From: Alitta virens
Lineage: Eukaryota; Annelida; Polychaeta; Phyllodocida; Nereididae
Length of the DNA stretch: 64,000 bases
Direction of reading: 5' to 3'
Assembly: GCA_932294295.1 (NCBI GenBank)
Contig: OW028582.1
Coordinates: forward strand, 2,144,015 to 2,208,014
Of the stretch, positions 26,301 through 40,500 are shown one piece after another; positions within the stretch are counted from its first letter, which is position 1; each line of letters begins with the position of its first letter. Below the pieces are notes generated by a model. It was given only the letters and a program-made list of their open reading frames with translations, had not been told where the DNA came from and did not search any database. The translations under genes and the position numbers were made by a program.

Positions 26301-29300
26301 CCATGTACAACAGGTATGTTAAATCATAAGGCATTATTTGTTGCAGAAATATCGGTAGAGTAATACAGTAGACAATTGTAAGTTGTAACTTACTCTCCGG
26401 AAGATGACCTAAAACAAAGGTTGAAAAATAGAAATTTAAACTCGCCATATTTCTCCTGTATAATTTCGACATATTCAGTGGACTGTGTCTATAGAAATTA
26501 ATCGAGTGTTTGTGAAGTTGAATATTTTGCCTGTATTTATTCAAAGTTTTCATTAGACTGTATTGAAACTGTTGAAGGGATTTTGGCATTTTGGGTTATT
26601 GTTGCTTACGATTTATTGTAAAACATTTATTATCTCAGGTGGAAGAATCTTTGAACACGAGCGAAACGGCCATCATACCGGAAAATATTGAAACGGAGGA
26701 AGAACATCATTCGCAGCAGCAGGTATGATGACTTGTGTTAACGTGAAAATACAATAGGCTAACCAATCATATTGACGATTGCAAAGGAACCCCACGCTTT
26801 TACGACCACTCTCGGGAAATTTGGGATTCACTGACGTGGTCTTAATATCATGGTGGTGTTTATTTCCTCGATTAAACGAGGATTTACCTGATGTTTGATC
26901 AGAATTTTACTGAGGCAATCTTTGGTTTGTGGAGTTCATAGGAATTTTGTAATTTTTGCCAGTTTTGGACTGAGGTATATGCATAAAAAAATGTACTTAT
27001 TAGTTAGTAAGTAAGTAAGTAAGTAAGAAGTATATGTATTTGCAACAATTAATTTAAATATAATAATTTTATTAGGCTTCTGAACTGAAATTTGTTACTT
27101 CATACGATTTACTGAACGAAAAGTGACATTTCTTCGTTGTTGTTTCAGTCTCTACAAGAAGTGTTAACGGACGGTGAAGTCATCGAAGATGAAATTGATA
27201 GCGAGGATGATGACGAAGGGACAATGATTGCAGAAGGAGTGACTGAAGAAACTCTAAAGACGTTGCAACAAGCTGGAATTAGTCTTGTTAACCAGGTAAC
27301 TTGGATTATTTAAAAAAAGTCAGTGTCAATGTCTCCATGGGTCTGAAGCTTAGTCAGTTTATATGACCATAGCAGGCAGATGTAATGATGAGATGATAAG
27401 GGTTGGAGTCCACACCACAGTACACATTTACTAGACTATAGGTAGTGATATTTACAAAAAATGGTCCATGCAATGGGTCTGAAGCTTAGTCAGCTTAAAT
27501 GACCAGCTGCCAGAGGCAGACACAATGATGAGATGATAAGGATGCTTGGGAGTACACACCATGCTCAACGTTTACCGCATGGGTGGGGACCGCTTTGTCA
27601 AGCATATGACCAGTTGCAGGCAGACGTAATGATGAGATGATGAGAGTTTTACAAATTCTATCTCCAGTGGGAAATATCGGGATGAATGCATTTTTGGTTT
27701 TATTCGCTAATACCTTTTTTATTCAATTCCAGGATGGAACTCCTGTGTCCGTGACAACCAAGGATGGTAATCAGCAAATCATCTTCACGTCCGTCTCGAG
27801 TGATGGAAAACCGACGCAAATTGTCAACATTCTTCCGTCCCGAGATGGGGAGAGAGCCCACGTGTGCAATGTAAGTCCTCTTTAATTATTTTACTGAGAG
27901 CGTTACACTTATCCTGTGGAATTGTGAGAAAAACACCGCAATGTGTGCCTAACTGCGGTTTAATTCGGCTAAGAGTTATCAGAATCAAAGTAGGCATTTC
28001 AGTAGACATTTAAAAAAATGCAAATGTTTTTTTCAGTCAAATGAAAATGCAAACAGTTTTAAAAATTCAAATGCAAACAGTTTTAAGAATGCAAATGCAA
28101 GTGCAAATGTTTTGCTATGCAAATGCAAGTGCTAATGCAAATGTTTTGAGATTTGAACGAAAACGTTTAGATGCAAATGCGACATTTTCAAATGCATTTG
28201 CATTTGTACCCAACCCTGCTCTTGATGCGCTGTTGTTGTAGAAACCATACGCATGATTTTTGTGTGAACCACATTTAAGTAGATCAATTCTAGATAGATA
28301 ATAGAAACTAGTTTTTGATGGACAAATGTGAATAATAAGTGCGGACAAATACAGAAACCAGCTGCGTAAACATGCCTTTATGAAGAAAAATCAATGATAT
28401 CTTGGACCTTGTTCCGCTCAACAATCTTGTGGAATTGTCAATGCATCCTGCACCATGTAAATTACTATTTCACGGAGAAATAAAAAGTCTCGAGTCTTGA
28501 ATGCAACAAGTTGTGGTTCGCTGGGGTTTGATTTAGCTTGTAGCTGTCTATAGCACTGATTGATGATGAACTGAAATTTATGAAAACCACATGCATAATG
28601 TTTTTTAAGCTACTATGAAAATTTGGACCAAATAAAAAATCTGTCATCCCCTGCACCTTTCTACCACTCACTTATCTTGTGAAAATGTCCACCAGAGGGT
28701 GCTGATATCATGATGCACCATACACTGATGCCCCCTAGTGCATTATGAACGGCACGTGGCCTTCTGAAGGACGCAGTGAGTTATGGTGCAAAAAGTGGGA
28801 GAATGGACTTGGTAGAGCCGAGTATTAAGAGCCATTGTGGATGGTTTACGAGGCCTCACATTGTGTCTATCATCCCGCAAGCCGCAGCTGAACTTTGGAG
28901 CAGTTATATTTCACTAATGGATGGAGAAAGAAAAGCAACGGGGAGGCCGACTATTGATGGCAGCACGGGCCTGCAAGTCAAGCACTGCCAGGTCTCATTA
29001 CCGCCACAGGAAACTTTATGATGACAGCCGCGTTGAATATTAATGACATTAGCTGTTTGTCTAGCGAAAACACCTTCCCTTGCGCTCGCTGTCTTTCTTT
29101 AATATCATGCACCATGATGGTGGCTGGATGGTGCCTCCGAGCTAGACCCTCCGAGCCTTTCCAAGGACGTTGAATTGAATTAATAAAATCATGTCAGTCC
29201 TCTGACGTTTTCTCTTGTAATTTTTGATCGCTCGCTGCTGCAAACTTTATTACTAAATTGGACGCGGTTGTTGATGTCTCTCTCCTCCTTCAGTGATTCG

Positions 29301-32300
29301 AGTGAATAACCAAACTGTCTTCCTAGGTTATCAGTGATTTTGTCTCTCATTCATAATTTATGCTTTTTGTGTTAAGAATTGATTCGAGATATTTGTTTAA
29401 CTCAAAGGCTAAGTTGGCAGGCTGTCGCCGTATATTAAACTTAATGCCGTCCCTTGCATTTCAATTATTAAAGCCGTTATCTGCAGATCAGGATGGAATG
29501 GTAATTTAGCTGATGTCAAGTCAAGGCTCGTTTCAAGCTTTGCCTTGACAGCTTTATGATAATTAGTAAAAGTGAAATATGGTTCCGCAGCCAACAATAG
29601 AGATTGCGACTCGGGCTTAATTTGACAAAATTCTGCTCGTATTTAAGTGGCTCTGATGACTTAAGCCGAATATTTACTGTTCTGCCTCAAATGGCATGAT
29701 CTGCTTTTGAAATGAAACAAGGGGAGAAATTACGGTAGCGGTATTGATTTCCTCCACACCTACTATCCGGATCTAACTGCAAATATCTTAATATGTCCTC
29801 CTCATAGCTACGTGACATCGTAACACCGCAGCTAGCTGCACACGACGTGATGCGATTCATATGATTCCAAATAGTGATTTTCTGATATGGTAATCAATAA
29901 ATTAAGTGCCGTCAATCAAAGCAATTCGTATCTGTCAATCAGTGTCACAACCAAAAAAATTAAATCAGTCAACGATAATCAATATGCGCAAACAAAAGGA
30001 CGCAGGGTCCCATTCTGTGCTTTTGGATAAGGTAGGATAGGATAGGGTAGGGTAGTATAGGATAGGGTAGTATAGGATAGGGTAGGGTAGGGTAGGATAG
30101 GATAGGATTACTCATTGTTCGCCGAGGATGGTCCTTTATTACGTGTAGCTTTCCGCTATCAAGGATCTTGTATGGTATTAGACGGACTCATCATTCAAAG
30201 AGTGCAGCCCTCGGTTGTCAAATGTTTCCTCGAGCAATGGTGTTCTTGTAATGATATAATATAATATAATATTTTAACCAATAGGTGGTTTGTCTGGTAT
30301 ATCTATAATTAGTGCTAGTCAATGCTAATTACAGTACAGTGTACCTGTGGCAAGGAACAAATGAGGCATGAGGCCTTATTGTACTTGTACTTGGTGTCTA
30401 TGCTCAAGGCATGTAAAAGACCCCACCCTTGGGGTAAATGTGTAACATGGGTGGACTTACAGTCCGCTTATAACAAACTCTCGTGGGCTACATCCCGGTT
30501 GAATGTCGATCGCATGAGATGTTAGATTGGAGGTGCCTTGTACTCTGTGTCTATGCTGAGGCAAGTAAAAGATCCCACCCATGGGGTAAATGTGTAGCAT
30601 GGGTGGACTCCTCCTCTCTCTATTATTGATTTAGAAGTGCTAGTTAAAGGGTGCTGATTGCCTGCCTTTACCAGTCTTTACCCCAGACCTTTGGTTCACC
30701 TCCAGCTTAGTGCTGCGGCAAGTAAAAGACCCCACCAATGAGGTAAACGTGTAACATGGTGTGGAGTCCGAGCTGCCTCATCTCATCATTACGTCTGCCT
30801 GCTACTGGTCATATAAGCTGGGTAGGCTTCAAACAATAGCATTGAGACATAATGAACTACTAATATCAAGTGGCAAGCTGGGGCTTAGCTCAGTGGTAGC
30901 ATACTAGGCTGCCAACCACTGGGTCCTGGGTTTGAATCCAGCCCATCTTGGTAGGTTGCTTCATCATTCACCTCATAGCCTTGGCACCTGCCTGTCCTGA
31001 TAAGCCCTATCTGGTGCAAAAATATGGGATGTAAAGTCCGTTTCACCCACGCACCCACCCCACCCACTTATAGCAAGTGTATAACAGTGCTATAAACGTA
31101 GTTAGTTTTAGTCAAGCATCTGAGACTTGTAGTATGTCTCAATGTTACTGGGTCTGAAGCTAGTCAGGGCTCTTATGTGACCAGCTGCTGGAGGCAGACG
31201 TAATGGTGAGATGATAAGGCTGCTTGTGATCCGCACCATGTTACTCATCTACCCCATGGGTGGGGTCTATTACTTGCCTCAGCATAGACACCGAGTACGA
31301 GGCACCTCAAATTCAACATCTCATGCGATCGACATTCAACTGGGACGTAGCCCACGAGAGTTTGTTATAAGCGGACTGTAGAACGTTACTCTCGGTCGCT
31401 CTAAGTAAGTAGCCATTGGTAACAACGGTAAGGTGCGGTTGAGTGATGGGTGTGCATTTAGCCCAGTGCTGTATCAGCGAGGACCCAGCAGCAGCAGCCT
31501 CTGATGGATGGCCAGTGTTATGAGCATGTAGGTGATGAATCAATGAGGCGTGAAGAGTGATGAATCAGTCAAGCGTGGCAAGGTCAGGGGGAGAGTGATG
31601 GGGCCCTCCCCGCATCCATTCATGGCAGATGGGGGACTGGAGTCGCCTCGGAATACAAAGCACCGTATAAGCAGAGGGCGGAAAAATGCGGGATTTATGC
31701 CTTATCAACCGCCAGGAAATTGGCCCGCTCTGTCAAATTGTGTTTCGGAGAGGAGGAAGTTGAAATATTTATGATGTAGCCCGAGCCATCATTATGGAGA
31801 AATTAAATAGTTCACGGTCGTCCGCTCGAAGGACAATGAAATAATGACGATTGATTGATGGCTTTATTGGCCTCGTAAATCGCAAAAATGCATAATAGCA
31901 CGGTGAAATATGTCAGACGATGAAGTGCTCCGCGGATAGATTAGAGGAACTTGCGTGTGTGCACAGCGATCATGTCCCCTGCCTACTTGATCTATAGTCC
32001 TGTTTGGCCTCACTTATGCTCAGCCGCAAACATATAACACTGCTCATCTGTCGACTAAATGAAATGTAGCCATCCATTAGGTCTCCCAGCCTCCTCTGCC
32101 CATGTATCTGTGCGCATATCAAAGTAGCTGGGGCGGTTCGTCAGGGTGCTCTGTAATACCCTGCGATGCGCTGGGTGCTTTATGGCCTTGTCATCATTTC
32201 GCATGTTCATCCCGTCCGCATTCTAACTACTGCCTCCGGACCATTCCCAGTCACCTTGCTTCCTCTCCCCCATATTTCTTCCTCCCCTCATCTTCTCCTG

Positions 32301-35300
32301 TCATGCCGTGTCACCCCGGCCCGTCTGTCAATCCGTCAGACCTCGTCAGGACTCGTCAGACGCCTGCGACAGAGACTGCTGCTGTCAGATGCTGTCATGG
32401 CTTCAACGTGTCTGTCTTAAGTCTTCGTTCTTTCTGTGACATTTTACTATTGTGATTGTTTCCAGTACTATCTTGTGCGTCAAATATGTGATGGGCACTT
32501 TTGTTAGACATCTTCAAAAAAACAATTTCAGGAAAAAGTACAGTATAGCGGACCCAAATTTATGACCTTATGTAGTGAGCCTTTCTGTCATGCCTATGAC
32601 ATCATATCCCTGAATTCAATGAATGACGTCACAAAAAACGACCGCTCTCTTCATTTTCAAGACAAGACATCGTTTTTATTCTTTATTGGGGGCTGCTGCC
32701 CCCCAAACCCCTGCTGTTGTACGCAAGTATTATTCCTCTTCTGCGATAGAACAAATTTTGGCAAAAAAAAGGGATATTTTTTAATATTTAATGGACGCCA
32801 AATATGGGCATATATTTGGGTCCGCTATACTGCACTATACCTCAACTTCATTGTCATACACTGTCAGAGTGTCGGATTCAGTTGGTTGAAGGTGTCTGTC
32901 TTGAGTCTTCGTTCTTTCTGTGACATTTCACACTGTTCCAATCTCTGATGTATCTGCCTGGGATATAAGTAATAGTGGATTTTCACGGAAGGTTCGCTAT
33001 ATTTCCACCAGGTGGCTATAACAGAATTCTGCAATTCCATTGGCTGAAAAAGTTCCCGCCCTTGATTGTGATTGGCTGAAGCAAAATGCATCCTAGCAGC
33101 AGTAATTTTAGTGCATGTATATTTAACATCTTATCGTTTAATTGATTTCCACTTTTTCCCTGAGAAAATTGTATTTATGGAATCAGTTAGTTATAATCTA
33201 CTGTGTCTGAAAAGCAAAATGAGTAATGAGGAGAGTATGTTCTTCTGAGTTCAGGGCTGCTCAGTGAAAAGACTCTATTGTTTCCAATACTATCCTGTGC
33301 GTCTAACAAATTATCGACACTTCGGTTAGAACATCTTCAAGAAAGTCTTCATTATGCGACACTGTCTGACGCCGTGGTTTGAAGGCGTCTGTCTTTCGTC
33401 TATGCGAACGCAACATTGACTGACTGTCATACTCCTTCAAAGAAGACTCTTCGGACGGACCCTGTGACACACTGTCAGTCTGTCTGTCTATATGACATGA
33501 AGGTGCCCAATGTAACATAATGTTGTTTTTTCTAACTCCGATAATGCGATTGTCTGCACAACACAATTAATCCTTGATCTCATTATTCAGTTATAGATAG
33601 ATAGATAGATGGACAGACAGATAGATAGGTAGATAGACAGATGGATAGATAGGTAGATGGATATATATAGATGGATAGATAGATAGCTGGATAGATAGAT
33701 AAGTGCAGTCCTCAAAGGCAAGTTCTTGCCACTATTGAGGGTTAATTGATGAGATGAGAGAGAGGAGGAGTCCACCCATATTACACATTTACCCCATGGG
33801 TGGGGTCTTTTACTTGCCTCAGCATAGACACTGAGTACACGGGTCTGCCAACTTAACGTCTCATTCGAACGACATTAGATCAGTACGTATGCGTCAGACA
33901 TGCCGTGAGGACACACCTCTGTCAGACTTTGTCAGCCGTTGAAATATGTCTGTCTGTGTCAATGTCTGACTGTCAAGTCAATCCTATATTCCATCCAACA
34001 ACATGGTGTGGACTTCCAGCCTTACCATCTCATCATTACATCTACCTCTAGTAGCAATTACCAAGAACTGGATAAAACTAAGCACTTAATTTAAATATGA
34101 ATGCCAGCGTTTCATAATGCATTTGAATAACCAATTACAAAAAAAATAAAAAATTTAATACTCCTACACATTATATTAATAGTAATACAGAATTCTACTT
34201 CAATTTCTACCATTATGCATCTCATTAATTCAATAAACATTATGCATGACACTGAAAATGATCGACTAATGCCATGCTGCAGTATATTATGAGACAGAAA
34301 ACAGCCTAAATCTGGGTAGTGTAGTTTAGCATTTCCCACATAATTCATATTAATAGATTAATAAACAAAAGGGGGGAGAGTGTGTGTGTCCTTGAGTGGT
34401 AGAATTATTAGATGGTTGCATGTGAGCATTACATAGTCATGTCTGGTAACATGTAATAATGGGGAACCCATAAATTGACTTAATTAGTGGCTCCCAGTGC
34501 ATCGCCTTGAATTGAACCTTCTCAAGAATGTTAAATGCCCCCCACCCCCCTGATTTATTTACGATTTCAGAGAAGTGTAAATTATGAAAAAGAGGAAAAA
34601 TGACAAGTTGGAGAGGGGGGGGGGGGGGTTAAAAAACACATGCAAGGGGGTATATACAAATTTAAGGAACAATTTGAATTGTTTTGTTTTGTATTTAAAG
34701 CTGAGAGTAAGTCAAAATGTAAATAACTATATTGTACTTGCAACTTAATAGTTTATATATACAATATTGTTTAAGATATAAATTATTATATTATTATAAA
34801 CTTATTTTATTGAAATATGAATCAATATATAAAAGTTAGTATAAAATTCACCCTCACTTAAAGATCACAATACTTTTTTGAAGTTATCTATATAGATAAA
34901 TATTGTTTTAAAATTGAGGGTGTTTCCCAATTGCTGGTAATAAGATAGTTTAAGAGTTCATTAGATGATAATTAAAGAAATTATTTAAAAAATTTCTTTG
35001 TATAGCCGTAAAATAATATATTCAACCAGATATTTTATCCCCCGCTAACAAAGACTTGTTACCGACATTTTATTTTAAACTCGAGCGAAGTTTCTTTAAT
35101 AAAGAGCGGCTTTTCTACCGAAGGCCCTTGACTGTGAGCTGTGAGTGAGTTATGGGCGTCCGTCTAATTTTCGAGGTAAATTAAATCATATTTTTTTTCT
35201 CGCGCTCTCGAAAAGAAAAAGCGAATATTTATGGAACTCATTTGAGTGGCTGAAAAAATAAAAACAGTGAGGGCATAAAGCATTGAAAATTACATTTGAA

Positions 35301-37512
35301 GGCCCCCCCTAGTGGGCTGGCTAGTGCATCCTAGTAAATTCTTCTGAACAATGTCCTGGGATGATATAGATGGCGCTACACTATGCCTGATCCCCCAGGT
35401 GTTAATTAAAGGACAGTGCAAATACAGGACAACTGTAAAAAAAAATCAGCATGAATTTGCCAAAAATATACTCATAAATTTACTAATAAATAACAAAAAT
35501 TTAATATAAAATGTTTATGGTAATTTCTATGTCTCAATGCTACTGGGTCTGACGCTTAGTCAGCTTGTATGACCAACTGCAGGCAGACGTAATGGTGAGA
35601 TGATAAGGCTGCTTGGAGTCCACACCATGTTACATATTTACTAGACTAGGCATGATATTTACAAATTAAAGGTCCATGCAATGGGTCTGAAGTTAGTCAG
35701 CTTGTATGACCAACTGCAGGCAGACGTAATGGTGAGATGATAAGGCTGCTTGGAGTCCACACCACGGTACACATTTACAAGAATATAGGTAGTGATATTT
35801 ACAAATTAATGGTCAATGCAATGGGTCTGAAGCTTAGTCAGTGTATAATAGCAGGCAGATGTAATGGTGAGATGACAAGGCTGCTTGGAGTCCACACCAT
35901 GGTACACATTTACCCCGCTGTTGGGGTCTTTCACTTGTCTCAGCATCCATGAAGAAAATACTCAAGTCTAGAGGAGTGAGACAGCAACCAAATGAGTGAG
36001 ACTCACTCTGAATGAGTGAGACATGACATGTCTGTATTTTAGTGTTGATGGTCCAATGATTCTTCAGCAGACAGACTGACTGACAAGACAAATTGTCTGT
36101 CTGTGTACAGTACATGTAACGACATGAACTCGCATGAACTCCATGTTCTAATTTCTGTATGGATTGTGACTTATGTTGTGCAGGATATATTTTGTCGTTT
36201 TTTTAAATAAATCCTAATTAATGCGTTTCGGGTGATCTATGTCATTCTGGCTTTCCAGTACATTTGAATAAAGCACATCTAATGTCCCACAACCTTCGCG
36301 TTGGGAATTTGACCTCACTTCCAAGTTCGTAAATCTCGCAGATAATTTAAAACTACAGTTTGGTATTCGATATAATGGTATTATATACAAGGTGTTTATC
36401 AATTTGACTGTTATGGGAATGCACTAGGGTTTGGGCGTGGAAAAAACTATTGTTTTATGGCAGACGATCTTCGCAGAGTATTAAATGTGCTACTGTATAG
36501 GTGGCGTGCGTGTCGTTCATGACTAGGCGCTGCTGCCCCCTGTGGGTGAACTCGTGAGTTACAAGTTTGTCGTCTGCCACCGATGGCTCAATTTAATGTT
36601 ATGTAAATGCGTGATTCGCATATGCATCATTGCAGATGACATGGCTAGATATTTTTCATAATATTCAGACGAAACATGGAATGGTGCACTGGATTTATTA
36701 CAGTAAAGAAAAAGTGAGATTTTAATGACAACTAGCTTCTCATAACTAATAGGTAATTTTGAATATGTATTAGCTATTTACAGTTTTTTTTTATAGAACA
36801 GCTCAGCAGGGCCTTTATTTGAGGTGGGCCTCTATTCGAGGTGGGTCGCTATTTTTCGGGGCAATGAAGGGCGCCCTAAAAAGTGTGAAAATCTTATGAA
36901 AATACTTCTAGGAGACCTCAAATTCTTGGATGTTTAACTCAGTTCATAGGTCAAATAAATTGTCTCCATCTTGGAAGAGGGGGCTTCTATTTGAGGAAGG
37001 CCTTTATTTGAGGGGGGAGGGGCGTTTATTCGAGTAAATACGGTAGTAATTTAGTTATAGCTTCCAGTAGACAAATATAGCTGTATCTAGCTAAGTCTAA
37101 CTCAGGCTGGCTAGCTAGTGTATGAATTAACAGGAGATATATATTGTACATGTACATCCAACAGTTTGACATGATTTAATAATCATTTCATCACTGTCAT
37201 AGACTGCATGGATATTGTGTCAAGTGGGATGCTATATTTAAAGGAGCAATGACAGTTGCAGTTTGTTTCTTTCTTGTTGTATTTTTATTGCCTTGGTCAC
37301 CTGTAGGATGAATGCCCTCTTCAGCAGCCCTGGCTCCTTCTCTTAAGTCCTCATGAGCATCTTAGGTGTATTTAGTTGCAGCAGCAGCATCAGTAACAGC
37401 TCATCTCCATCACTTCAGCAGCGAGGATGCTGTGTACCATTCAACATCTCTGCTAAGGACAGCTTGGGTTAAATGTCAAAAGTAGCATTTTAAAAGTGAC
37501 CTAATTAGTGAG

Positions 37513-37566
<54 letters not shown>

Positions 37567-40500
37567 GTTCATTAATATAGTCATTATACACAATATACAC
37601 ATTGGTCTAAAATGAAGTGGCCTTTGGTAGAGAGGTGACACATTGAGGTGACGTTAAATTGGAGGTATGCTGAGGCAAGTAAAAGATCCCAAGTCCATAG
37701 TGTGGACTCCAAGCAGCCTTATCATCTCAACATTACATCTGCCTCTGGCAGCTGGTCAAATAAGCCGACTAAGCTTCAGACCCAGTAGCATTCAGACATA
37801 GACCTTGTCATGTATACAGTAGTCAGTGCCTATGTTGGGGCAAGTTAAAGACCCTACCCATAGGGTATGTGTAACATGGTGTGGACTCCAAGCAGCCATA
37901 TCATCTCATCATTACGTCATATAAGCGGACTTAGCTTCAGAACCAGTACCACTGAGACACTGAGAGAAAAACAAACTCAAAACTCAGTCCGGTGTCCTTA
38001 GAGTGTAGTTCCCCATGTACAAGCTGTCTGAATGAATGGACAACAGAGTTGAAAGGAGCATAAATATAAGCATTCTAGTACAAACACAGCATGCCTGTCC
38101 ATGTTCTTCTTCCGTTCTTTATCGCTCTTCACAAGTTTCCTCCCTCGTCTTGCCACGAGCGGAGAGTCTTGAGAGACAAACTTTCCCCTTTCGTCTTTTC
38201 ATAATGATGGGCCAACTGTCATCCCCCATCATTTAGGATGCTGCGGAGAAATTAAGACGCAGTCTGACCCGCCCCTGACGACCACCTGTATGTAACGTCC
38301 CCTCCCAACTCATAGATAGATAGATAGAGTTAGTTTCATTCAAAACCGCCCGTCAAATTGAGACTAGACAAAGCTGTCATAGCTGGCTATGCAAAACCCG
38401 ATCTAAAAGTACATATCTATGATATATTCGATTAATTTCTTACATTTACCAAGGTTTATATTTATCTGGTGATAGATGTAAGCCGATTATTAGCTATAGA
38501 AGTGGACAGAAGCAGCTGGCTTTAGCTTGTTTAGACCACAGCCAGGTACAGGTCTCTACAGACAGCTAGAGTCGACCGTATTTTATGAAACTAACTGTAC
38601 AACGATTTCGCTTTATACCATCATCGTGGTGGGCTTCCAACCACTGGGTCCCGGGTTCAATTCCTGGTCAAGCCTAAGTCGAGCCTAAGTTGGATGGCTG
38701 TTTCATCCTTCATCTCATTGCCATGGTCCCTGCATGTCCTAATTAGCCCATCAGGTGCAGAAATACAGGAGTAAAGCCCTAATCCACCCACCCACCACTG
38801 TGAGGCGCAGAGGCTTAGCTCAGTGATAGCGCACTGGGTTTCCAACCTCTGGGTCCTGGGTTTGAATCCCAGTTGAGCCTAAGTTGGATGGCTGTTTCAT
38901 CCTTCATTTCATTGCCATGGTCCCTGCCTGTCCTAATTAGCCCATCAGGTGCAGAATTACACTTAAAGCCTTAATCCACCCACCAACCCTCATTGCCATG
39001 GTCCCTGCCTGTCCTAATTAGCCCATCAGGTGCAGAAATACAGGACGTAAAGCCCTAATCCACCACCACTCGGCCAATGCCAGTTATGGTATCATCATGT
39101 CTCACATGTTATCTACATGATCTTTTATGCCTCATGCTGTTTGATTAGGTTTATGGCGTCATATCATATTTATCATCTTGTTCTCTGGTGCTTCGTGAAT
39201 CATGGGGTTGAGATGTTTACTTAATGCTATTGCCTTAATTGATGAGTTTGTCTGTTTGTCTGGCTGTCTGTATATTGTTTTTTTTTTTGTGTGTGTCCAG
39301 CTGTTTGTGGGGGATACAGAATGGAGCGGAACTACTCTACTGTGATTCTAAGAAAACTTCCCATCATAGTAATTAAAGCTGGATTGTCACTCGATATGAC
39401 AGTGGCCAAAATCTATTGCATTCGCTTCATTGTCTTCTTAATACTGATTACCTACCATCCAGAGCCTTGCTGGGTTCACTATCTCTCTATAAAATAATAA
39501 ACTTCACCTAGTATTTAATTTTTCATGCCGTCAAAACTCCTATATGTAAACAAACCAAGTGATGAACAATGGGCGATGATGCAATTTCCTTTGTAGTTCC
39601 AATGTTTTGGTCTTGATTTATTTCAATGTATCATTTACTTTTTGTAATTAATGCCAGATAGATTCATTATCGTACACTTATTTAGTGTGCCTTGATCAAA
39701 TAAGGTGATTTTCAATCAGTTGATGAGGTTTTAGAAAATAGTAATTTTGTCGGACAGTGAAGCTGTAAGGATTGGGGCAAAAATCATTGGCTTTAATTGA
39801 GAAATAGCCTTATATCAATGATATTAAACTTTGAGAGGTTTAAACATAGTTAAAGGTCAAACTTCTGAAAGTTTGGAAACTATGTGCATACTAATAGGAC
39901 ATGACTGTTTTTGACCAGTGGCTGACCATTGGTCACTGTGAAGGTCTGCTCACTCTCCTGGTGGTCATTTGATGACCTTGACCAGTGGTGTTTTGTTCAG
40001 TATTCATACACGCAATTGCATGGTCAGTTGGTCAGTTTGTCATTGATGGCCACTGTCCAGTAAGAGTGACCAGTAGTGATATCCTGTCTAATGATGGCTA
40101 CCAGTAAGGGTGTTATTTGTCCAATGAGAGACTTATGTAGTGAGGGAGGCTTTCTGTCCTGACTGTAGATAGATAGATAGATAGATAGATATGTAAAGTG
40201 CAGCCCTCTAAGGCAAGTTCTTGCCGCTATCGATTTGATCGCTATTGATTGATGAGGTGAGGGAGAGAAGGAGTCCACCCATGTTACACATTTACCCCAT
40301 GGGTGGGGTCTTTTACTTGCCTCAGCATAGACACTGAGTACGAGGGACCGCCAAGTTAACGTCTCATCCGAACGACATCCAGCTGCTGGGATGTTGCTCA
40401 TTAAGGGTGCCCGAGGCCTGGTTTTGAACCGGGTCCTTCAGAGGAGCAGGCGAGTGTCTTACCACTAGACCACGCAGCTGCAGTTATACTGTCCAGTGAG

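Noticed and set aside
28776..29021. 81-codon open frame in intron 32 with balanced composition
   Set aside because: No matching acceptor and donor pair in a usable phase, no finger or other motif, and the exon 32 to 33 junction restores finger 26 exactly without it.
30028..30112. Interstitial telomere array
   Set aside because: The GGATA/GGGTA pentamers do not match the usual animal TTAGGG hexamer; simple minisatellite is the better reading.
32102..32455. 117-residue plus-strand frame with Ser/Cys/Pro-rich product
   Set aside because: Overlapping open frames, no motif, no splice context; lies in CTGTC/CGTCAG-rich intronic sequence.
38627..39071. CRISPR-like or satellite array
   Set aside because: The units are tandem SINE pieces with tRNA boxes, in a eukaryotic intron.
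40405..40486. Possible functional tRNA gene on the minus strand
   Set aside because: A and B boxes are present, but the acceptor-stem halves do not pair and the sequence continues into a SINE-B body and TATC tail.
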